From the NCBI GenBank assembly GCA_030636065.1, contig DAOVXR010000096.1:1-6816 (forward strand): a DNA stretch of 6,816 bases. Direction: 5' to 3'. Under the pieces are notes generated by a model, which made no database searches, was not told the DNA's origin, and saw only the letters and a program-made list of their open reading frames with translations. Position numbers and translations under genes: made by a program. The first letter of the stretch is position 1. Every line of letters begins with the position of its first letter. The stretch is from Sedimentisphaerales bacterium (GTDB lineage: Bacteria > Planctomycetota > Phycisphaerae > Sedimentisphaerales > SM23-30). Shown here piece by piece: positions 1-5,227 of this stretch.

Positions 1-1871
1 GGATGCTTGTCAGTCATATTGATTCCGGCATTGACCCTGAGGAAGCATTTGTTTGTGGGCTGTTGCATGACATCGGCAAATTGGCTCTTGACAGTTCTCT
101 GCCGAAAAGTTACGCCCGCGTAGTCCAGATAACCGAATCTTCGATGGACAATATTGCCGATGTGGAAAGAAAAATACTCGGCCTGGACCATACTGTTGCC
201 GGCCGTCGTTTGGCCCTCAGGTGGAATCTGCCTGAAGCTATCACGGAATCCATTTGGCTGCATCACCAGTGGGTTCAGGGCCTCCCTGACGCCGTACAGC
301 ACCAGGGAATAGTTAAAACCGTACATTTGGCGGATGTTTTGGCGCGTCAGATGCGGCTCGGATATTCCGGTAATCATTACATGCCTGAATCCGCCGAAGC
401 TATAGCGGAGTTGCTGGGTTGCCCGGCCACTGTAATTGAGCAGATTGCTCGTCAATTGCCCGAAGCTATTAGTGAGCGCGCCTCTCTGCTCGGCCTGGAC
501 GACGTCGATCCGGACGCTCTTTACCATGATGCTCTTTCTGAGGCTAACAGTGAACTCGGCCGCCTGAACGAGCAGCTTCGCCTTAAAAACCGGAAACTCA
601 CTCAGCGCAGCCGTTATCTTGACCTTCTTTGTAACCTAGACCAGTCGCTACAGGACGAACAGTCTGTGGTGGACGTCTGCGGTGTGATCTGCAAGCTCTG
701 GTTCGAGCTTACCGGCTGTGAACGCTGTGGGGTGTACGCTTATACCAGGGACGAATTGATTATAGAGGGTGCTGTCAAAATCGATAAAGGGACATCGCCT
801 TCTGTCTTTTTGGTTGACCGTACCGAGGACCCCCAGGCTAACACCGCCGAACCGCTTATGGGGAACCTTACTACCGACTTTGCCCTCCTGCCGGTTACTT
901 CATCTCATTGTTGGTTTTTCGAGCAGGTGGCTCCTATGTTCGAGACGGATTCTACTGTTATGATTCCGTTACGTTCCGGACGGGACACGATTGGTGCTTT
1001 ACTTTGGCAAACAGACCAATCCCCGGATTTTTATCGACAGCAGCTCAGGGAAATACAGACTTTTGCCGCTGGTGCCGCCCTTGCTCTCAGACAGGCTCGC
1101 AAGCAGGAACAGCAATCCATGCTTTGTGAACAATTGGCCCAGAGCAATATACAGATACAGAAATCACAGCAGGAATTACTGCGGAAACGCAGCCTTGCTG
1201 TTGTTGGCGAGATGGCCTGCGGTGCCGCCCATGAGATCAATAATCCGCTTGCTGTCGTGGTGGGCCGTGCCCAGTTATTGGCTTCGAAGGAGCAGGATTC
1301 CAGGCAAAAGGACACATTGGAGGCTATTGCCGATAATGGTCAGAAAATTGCTGAAATTATCAGGGACTTATTGGAGTTTGCTCAACCGGCCGAGCCTGCC
1401 CCTGCCGCTGTTACTGCTGCGGAGTTATTTAGTGAGGCGGCTGATTCTTTGGTCGAGTTGATTCGGGACAAAAATATTGAGATTCAGACACAGTTTGATA
1501 AGGATTTGCCGGAGTTATTTGTTGATCGTCGGCAGATCGGCTTAGCCCTGATGGAGGTGATTAGTAACGCTGTTGATTCTTATAATGAGGATGGTGGCGT
1601 TGTTACTTTGCGGGCCGGATATAATGAGCTTGAGGACATGATCAATCTGGAGGTTATTGATCAGGGTTGCGGTATGGACGAGCAGATTCTTCGAAAGGCT
1701 GCCGGCCCGTTTTTCTCGGCGAGACGAGCCGGCCGAAAGCGGGGTTTGGGCCTTAGCCGTGGTATCCGATATATTGAGGGTAACGGAGGCAGGCTGCATT
1801 TGGACAGTCAATTGGGCCATGGTACTTGCGTCCGGATCACACTGCCTGTGGCCAATGTGGCTGCCTTGTAG
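1..1871 (+). CDS. HDOD-GAF sensor histidine kinase, 5'-truncated by window edge
   Basis: Probable soluble sensor kinase that autophosphorylates on His and passes phosphate to an unseen response regulator. Numbering is from the first in-window Met (base 3). Residues 1-165 are the C-terminal part of an HDOD domain: LLHDIGKL with HD at 22-23, H63, the HH pair at 87-88 and D111. About the first 100 residues of an HDOD are missing, so the true start lies upstream and the Met at base 3 is probably internal. Residues 178-205 are a short coiled coil and 205-365 fit a GAF domain. HisKA follows with HEINNP (phospho-acceptor H410). The HATPase has its N box near N522, G1 DQGCGM (553-558), F box GPFFSAR (568-574) and G2 RGLGLS (580-585). 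No membrane segment is seen. Stop TAG at 1869-1871. The kinase motifs are intact, so it should be active. The ligand is unknown. The next gene follows after 86 bases on the same strand. Confidence 0.93.
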   Translation, partial: MLVSHIDSGIDPEEAFVCGLLHDIGKLALDSSLPKSYARVVQITESSMDNIADVERKILGLDHTVAGRRLALRWNLPEAITESIWLHHQWVQGLPDAVQHQGIVKTVHLADVLARQMRLGYSGNHYMPESAEAIAELLGCPATVIEQIARQLPEAISERASLLGLDDVDPDALYHDALSEANSELGRLNEQLRLKNRKLTQRSRYLDLLCNLDQSLQDEQSVVDVCGVICKLWFELTGCERCGVYAYTRDELIIEGAVKIDKGTSPSVFLVDRTEDPQANTAEPLMGNLTTDFALLPVTSSHCWFFEQVAPMFETDSTVMIPLRSGRDTIGALLWQTDQSPDFYRQQLREIQTFAAGAALALRQARKQEQQSMLCEQLAQSNIQIQKSQQELLRKRSLAVVGEMACGAAHEINNPLAVVVGRAQLLASKEQDSRQKDTLEAIADNGQKIAEIIRDLLEFAQPAEPAPAAVTAAELFSEAADSLVELIRDKNIEIQTQFDKDLPELFVDRRQIGLALMEVISNAVDSYNEDGGVVTLRAGYNELEDMINLEVIDQGCGMDEQILRKAAGPFFSARRAGRKRGLGLSRGIRYIEGNGGRLHLDSQLGHGTCVRITLPVANVAAL

Positions 1872-1943
1872 CCTCGTATCGCAGGTGCCTCGTCTGTAAA
1901 ATCTTGTAGGACAGGGCTTAATTGGCCCACGCGTTTTCTTGTG

Positions 1944-1950
1944 AAGGGAG
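1944..1950 (+). promoter_or_regulatory. Ribosome binding site that sets a TTG start
   Basis: AAGGGAG lies 7 bases before TTG at 1958. An in-frame upstream TTG at 1922 has no comparable purine-rich site, so 1958 is preferred as the start of the receiver-GAF gene. Confidence 0.65.
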
Positions 1951-1957
1951 AAGAGAA

Positions 1958-3016
1958 TTGTTTCAGGACGATACTGAATGTATTCACATCCTGTCGTTTT
2001 TGGACGGTCCTTTGGAGGAGTGTCTTTGCCGTCAGATAGAGGACCGTGAGCGTTTTCATTATCAGAAGGGTGAATTATCTCTTGGCCATTTATTGCCGGA
2101 CGTGGTTTTTGACGATTCTTTTTGGTCGCGCCTTGGTATTATGCCTGACGTGGTTTTGCTACCTGTTTCCGGCGACGACCTTGATCGGTTGAGTCGGGTA
2201 ATCGACCGGAAAAACCATCTTCCCACAGCCATTGTGGCCGTCTTATTGGACGACTCACTTCACGATGCCATGCGTGCTGCTCAGTTGAATTTCGATGGTA
2301 TTCTTGCGGAGCCATTTGAGTTTGGGGACGTTTATCGGCTGCTGAAAGGGGCCATAAAAAAGTGTGAAAAAAGGCTCTTTTTTAGCCAAAGATACCACAA
2401 GTTACGTCAACTTCTGCGCAAAACTAACCTTGATCGCCGTACCCTGCGTAATAAAATTAACCTTTTATGCCAGGATTTGGTACATTCTAACACAAACCTG
2501 ACCAATACCTTGCAAAACCTGCGAAAGGCCTATGACTTCCAAAACGACCTGACCGGCGAGTTCGATTTAAATTATTTGCTCCATAAATCCCTGCGACATA
2601 TCAAAGAACAAATAGATAACTCCAGTGGGGTTATATACTTATGTCAAAGCGAAAAAATAGAAGCGCATATATCCGGGCCGTGGTATGATGAAGACCAACG
2701 CGAACTGGGCGAAATAGAACAACTGCTCAAAAACACAATCATCACCCATGTAACCCAAACAAAAACCGCCCTTATCGTCCCTAAAGCCGACAATTGGCAG
2801 GAAATCACGGGTAAAGAACGCAACCAACTAAAAGGACTTTCACTGTCAGCCTGGCCAATAGCGTCAGACGAAAAAATGACAGGAGTCCTGGTAATCTATA
2901 AAGACGACAGCCAACCACTGACACCAACAAATAGTGAGACCCTGGCTATCTATCTGCCACCACTGGCACACGCCATTAAATCCGTCCAAAAACTACAGCA
3001 CTTAATCGTCCACTGA
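1958..3016 (+). CDS. Pseudo-receiver plus GAF domain protein
   Basis: A 352-residue soluble protein starting at TTG 1958 behind a good RBS; a 5'-extended reading from 1922 would add 12 residues. Residues 1-138 resemble a response-regulator receiver fold. PDVVLL at 63-68 sits where a canonical receiver reads DVVLLD, but the Asp position is Pro69. The later GILAEPF (114-120) matches the beta5 KPF region with Glu in place of the conserved Lys. It is therefore unlikely to accept phosphate. Residues about 140-200 are Leu/Asn/Arg-rich and probably form a coiled coil. Residues 200-345 fit a divergent GAF domain (FDLNYLLHKSLRHI at its start, a GVLVIYKDD strand near 309-317). No output domain (DNA binding, GGDEF, HD or kinase) is seen. 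Its position behind the HDOD-GAF kinase suggests a partner or adaptor role, which is inference. Base and codon use change sharply near residue 145. Confidence 0.82.
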   Translation: MFQDDTECIHILSFLDGPLEECLCRQIEDRERFHYQKGELSLGHLLPDVVFDDSFWSRLGIMPDVVLLPVSGDDLDRLSRVIDRKNHLPTAIVAVLLDDSLHDAMRAAQLNFDGILAEPFEFGDVYRLLKGAIKKCEKRLFFSQRYHKLRQLLRKTNLDRRTLRNKINLLCQDLVHSNTNLTNTLQNLRKAYDFQNDLTGEFDLNYLLHKSLRHIKEQIDNSSGVIYLCQSEKIEAHISGPWYDEDQRELGEIEQLLKNTIITHVTQTKTALIVPKADNWQEITGKERNQLKGLSLSAWPIASDEKMTGVLVIYKDDSQPLTPTNSETLAIYLPPLAHAIKSVQKLQHLIVH

Positions 3017-3095
3017 TAAACCAGCAACGGCAGTAATGTGCGGCAGGCAACAGTGGCGGCGGCGGCAACACACACCCACCAAGCCAAAGGATGCG
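3017..3095. other. Convergent intergenic spacer
   Basis: This 79-base gap lies between the stops of the GAF gene (+) and the ferredoxin gene (-). It holds a GC-rich run with repeated GGC triplets around 3055-3065. I see no stem followed by a T run on either strand, so no intrinsic terminator is called. Confidence 0.5.
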
Positions 3096-3269
3096 CTATA
3101 CCATCTCCAGGGCCTCGACGGGACATTCGTCCACGCAAACACCACAATCAATGCAATTAGCATCGTCCACCTTGACCTTGTCACCATTCATCGCCAAAGC
3201 ATCGTTCGGACAAACATCAACGCAAGCACCGCAACCTGTACACTTATCAATATCCACTTTAACCGTCAT
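3096..3269 (-). CDS. 2[4Fe-4S] ferredoxin
   Basis: A complete 57-residue protein read on the minus strand (ATG at 3269-3267, TAG at 3098-3096). It has two classical CxxCxxCxxxCP motifs: Cys 10, 13, 16 and 20, and Cys 39, 42, 45 and 49, each last Cys followed by Pro. This is the signature and normal length of clostridial-type bacterial ferredoxins, small cytoplasmic one-electron carriers with two [4Fe-4S] clusters. The sequence is acidic, as is usual for these carriers. A GGGAGG site lies 6 bases before the ATG. It has a plausible promoter of its own and no same-strand neighbour in the window, so it is probably monocistronic. The redox partner cannot be told from context. Such ferredoxins are commonest in anaerobes. 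Longer open frames on either strand over this stretch lack any such signature. Confidence 0.95.
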   Translation of the reverse strand: MTVKVDIDKCTGCGACVDVCPNDALAMNGDKVKVDDANCIDCGVCVDECPVEALEMV

Positions 3270-3275
3270 AAATAA

Positions 3276-3281
3276 CCTCCC
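3276..3281 (-). promoter_or_regulatory. Ribosome binding site of the ferredoxin gene
   Basis: GGGAGG on the minus strand, 6 bases upstream of the ATG at 3269. It is a strong Shine-Dalgarno match and fixes the start of this small gene. Confidence 0.8.
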
Positions 3282-3347
3282 ATAAAAAATAAAAGTTCCA
3301 AAACATCAAAGCTAACGTAAAGCCTTGAAAATACACAAGCTAAGACC

Positions 3348-3376
3348 CGTATAGTAAAAAATTATCAGTTTTTCAA
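3348..3376 (-). promoter_or_regulatory. Candidate sigma70-type promoter for the ferredoxin
   Basis: On the minus strand, TTGAAA (3376-3371) is followed after 17 bases by TATACG (3353-3348). The -35 matches 5 of 6 consensus bases and the -10 matches 4 of 6. Transcription would start near 3340, giving a 5' leader of about 70 bases before the RBS. The surroundings are AT-rich. This is a pattern match only. Confidence 0.45.
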
Positions 3377-3444
3377 CCTCTAAATTGAAAAAAATGAGAA
3401 AATTTTCATACGCACCGGTTAATGCCAATCCTGGAATTTCCAAC

Positions 3445-3473
3445 TTGACTGTTCTGTTTCGATACATTACCAT
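3445..3473 (+). promoter_or_regulatory. Candidate sigma70-type promoter for tRNA-Arg
   Basis: TTGACT (3445-3450), a 17-base spacer, then TACCAT (3468-3473). A start near 3480 would leave a 5' leader of about 30 bases for RNase P to remove. A C-rich stretch follows the -10 element. Confidence 0.5.
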
Positions 3474-3508
3474 AACCCCCGGCATAGACAGAAGATAGAC
3501 TGTCTATT

Positions 3509-3582
3509 GTCCTCGTGGCGCAATTGGATAGCGCGTTGGCCTCCGAAGCCAAAGGTTACAGGTTCGAATCCTGTCGGGGACG
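3509..3582 (+). tRNA. tRNA-Arg(CCG)
   Basis: A 74-base cloverleaf decoding CGG. The acceptor stem GTCCTCG pairs with CGGGGAC with one G-T wobble. The D stem is GCGC/GCGC around AATTGGATA. The anticodon stem TTGGC/GCCAA encloses the loop CTCCGAA with anticodon CCG. The T arm is ACAGG, loop TTCGAAT, CCTGT. The discriminator base is G. No CCA is encoded; the next bases are TTC, so CCA must be added after transcription. The gene lies between the ferredoxin and the ATPase/TPR pair, and its 3' end is a possible integration site for whatever lies to the right. Confidence 0.95.
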
Positions 3583-3601
3583 TTCGGTGAATTCAACAAA
3601 T

Positions 3602-3706
3602 GCAGGGTGTACACGGAAATACAAAAAACACCTCTCCCGCGAAGGCAAAAAGAGTATAAGTGTCGCATTTTAGAGTAAATAGCTGGTACGCCTCACCCTG
3701 CTTTTT
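3602..3706 (+). other. Inverted-repeat structure ending in a T run (possible terminator or small RNA)
   Basis: GCAGGGTG at 3602-3609 is the exact reverse complement of CACCCTGC at 3694-3701, which is followed directly by TTTTT (3702-3706). Inside the loop, ACAC and CTCT (3628-3635) can pair with AGAG (3651-3654) and GTGT (3660-3663). The palindrome GTGTACAC (3607-3614) overlaps the left arm. A folded RNA of about 105 bases ending in an intrinsic-terminator-like 3' end is possible. It could also simply terminate the tRNA transcript. I recognise no known RNA family here. Confidence 0.35.
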
Positions 3707-3737
3707 GTCCGGGCTACGCCTGCTATTACATTTTATC

Positions 3738-3766
3738 GTGACAAAAAACCGTCAACCAGATACAAT
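3738..3766 (+). promoter_or_regulatory. Candidate sigma70-type promoter of the ATPase/TPR operon
   Basis: GTGACA (3738-3743), 17 bases, TACAAT (3761-3766); each hexamer matches 5 of 6 consensus bases. Transcription would begin near 3773, about 54 bases before the ATPase start. This suggests the pair has its own promoter and does not depend on the tRNA transcript. I saw no clear operator at this site. Confidence 0.55.
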
Positions 3767-3813
3767 AAATGTCTCAGAACCAGCATAACAATTGATGATT
3801 AAACGTATATGAT

Positions 3814-3819
3814 AAAGGA
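3814..3819 (+). promoter_or_regulatory. Ribosome binding site choosing the ATPase start
   Basis: AAAGGA ends 7 bases before ATG 3827. An in-frame ATG at 3809 lies upstream of this site and has no RBS of its own, so 3827 is the better start. Confidence 0.6.
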
Positions 3820-3826
3820 TGTTGTC

Positions 3827-5227
3827 ATGCCATTGACCAAAGCGACCTGCCTATCAAATGTTTATAAATCCGTTTCACCGGAACCTCTGATGAATCCCGA
3901 AGATTTGGAGTCATTTTATTGTAGTGAAATAGTCAAGATTCGGGGTGGAGTGATAATGTCACGGATGCATACGCGTTTGTTTCGTGCCGAGAAGTACTTG
4001 CCGTTCAAAGCTTTTCTTATGGGACACCCCGGTGTTGGAAAGTCTTCCGCTCTTACATGGCTAATCCGAGAGGTCGGCAACCGTTTTCAGACAGTACGAT
4101 TTTCCGCAAAGAAACAACTGGATCTAGTAAATTTTAAAGCATTTGATGTTCTGCTTCTGACAGTTACAGAGCTTGCTGAACAATGTGCTAAACCTGTCGA
4201 AGAAGGTGGTTCAGGTGAACGAGTCGCTGACAACCTAATTCGTCCCCTTTGGGACTGGTTTGCCACCACCGAAATATCAGAAATAGAGAAAAGCGAACTA
4301 AACGCGGGTATCGGCGTCGGTATTGACAGTGGCAGTTCACTGTGGGGCAAACTCATTGGACTGAAAGCCAAAGCATTTGCCGAGGCGAAATACGCTGGTG
4401 CTCGCAAGAAAGAAACCGTTGAGTATCGTCTGAGTAATATATCCGAACTTGTTCAGATTGCCAATAACATCATAGAAGCCTGTAGCGATTCCCTTGAACG
4501 GGCCGTCGGCAAACAATGGCTGATAGTGTGGGAAGACTTCGATAAAGAAGGGGTTCCCAAAGACTCCATTCGCCGATTATTTATCGAATATGGTCATGTT
4601 TTTAACGACCTAAACGCTCATATGATCACCAACATTCCCGTTACCCTGGGTTATTCCGGCGAAGCGCGCGGTATTATCGATGAAGCACCTCGATACCTGC
4701 TTCACGATAGCCCCGTATTCGACCAAGACCATAAACCGCATAAGAAGGGACGAGACGCCCTTCGCAAGGTTCTGGAACTACGTATGGACCTGGATCTTTT
4801 TGAAGTTGACGTCCTCGATCAATTGCTCATCGCCAGTGGCGGCAATCTACGTGATCTTTTTACGATGATAATCGAAGCCGCCGACACGGCCATACGTAAA
4901 AATCGTGATAAAATCAGCGAAGCACACGTCCGTAAAGCTATCGTCGATCAGCGAACCGAATATGATCGACGATTGGGAACCGACCGGTTTGCCGAAGAAC
5001 ATATCGAATTCCAAGATAAAATCGACCGACTCGTTGCAATCTATCACAACAAGCCGGATTCTTCTCGTACGGACAACATCCTCTACTCGCTGTTACGGTC
5101 CCGTGCCGTGCAGGAATTTAACGGCGAACGATGGTTTGGCGTTCAACCACTCGTAGTAGATTACCTCGTACACAACAAACATATCGAAAAACCCAAAAAT
5201 AACGCCCCTTTTGGTGGAACGATCTAA
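3827..5227 (+). CDS. P-loop ATPase of a STAND/AAA-like two-gene system
   Basis: A 466-residue cytoplasmic ATPase. Walker A is GHPGVGKSS (66-74, Lys72). Between the Walker motifs is an insert with Gly-rich GIGVGID (161-167) and a charged helix (177-200). Walker B is LIVWEDFD (232-239). A sensor-2-like GGNLRDLF lies at 338-345. The C-terminal part (about 395-455) looks like a winged helix, with the NGERWFGVQPLV segment (432-443). From memory this order matches a family of bacterial 'ATP-binding proteins' often found next to TPR proteins with no assigned function. The start at 3827 keeps the N-terminal segment I expect in the family. An internal ATG at 3956 with GGAG 5 bases upstream (3947-3950) is an alternative that would remove 43 residues. 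It ends in TAA directly before the ATG of the TPR gene, in the same frame. Partner: that TPR protein. ATP-driven switching or assembly is inferred. Confidence 0.88.
   Translation: MPLTKATCLSNVYKSVSPEPLMNPEDLESFYCSEIVKIRGGVIMSRMHTRLFRAEKYLPFKAFLMGHPGVGKSSALTWLIREVGNRFQTVRFSAKKQLDLVNFKAFDVLLLTVTELAEQCAKPVEEGGSGERVADNLIRPLWDWFATTEISEIEKSELNAGIGVGIDSGSSLWGKLIGLKAKAFAEAKYAGARKKETVEYRLSNISELVQIANNIIEACSDSLERAVGKQWLIVWEDFDKEGVPKDSIRRLFIEYGHVFNDLNAHMITNIPVTLGYSGEARGIIDEAPRYLLHDSPVFDQDHKPHKKGRDALRKVLELRMDLDLFEVDVLDQLLIASGGNLRDLFTMIIEAADTAIRKNRDKISEAHVRKAIVDQRTEYDRRLGTDRFAEEHIEFQDKIDRLVAIYHNKPDSSRTDNILYSLLRSRAVQEFNGERWFGVQPLVVDYLVHNKHIEKPKNNAPFGGTI
5213..5218 (+). promoter_or_regulatory. Weak ribosome binding site of the TPR gene, inside the ATPase gene
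   Basis: GGTGGA lies within the last codons of the ATPase gene, 9 bases before ATG 5228. With the stop and start adjacent (TAAATG), translational coupling is likely. Confidence 0.5.

Noticed and set aside
991..1461. A 156-codon + strand frame inside the kinase gene
   Set aside because: It is an out-of-frame shadow of the GAF and HisKA region with no motif.
2639..2649. TTATGTCAAAG, like one arm of a dif (XerC/XerD) site near the skew switch
   Set aside because: It matches 9 of 11 bases of a dif right arm, but the left arm does not match and the site is inside a coding region.
2950..3187. Minus-strand open frames of 65 and 61 codons at the ferredoxin 3' end
   Set aside because: They overlap the real ferredoxin out of frame, and their Arg/Trp/Cys-rich composition is typical of shadow frames.
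3036..3285. Open frames of 64 and 79 codons on the + strand over the ferredoxin gene
   Set aside because: They are antisense to a clear two-cluster ferredoxin and show no RBS or domain.
3495..3507. Short inverted repeat ATAGAC-T-GTCTAT just before the tRNA, with another ATAGAC at 3484
   Set aside because: It is only 6 bases per arm inside the tRNA leader, too short to call an operator or attachment site.
3600..3659. A 19-codon frame starting at ATG 3600
   Set aside because: There is no RBS, it is very short, and it lies inside the inverted-repeat region.
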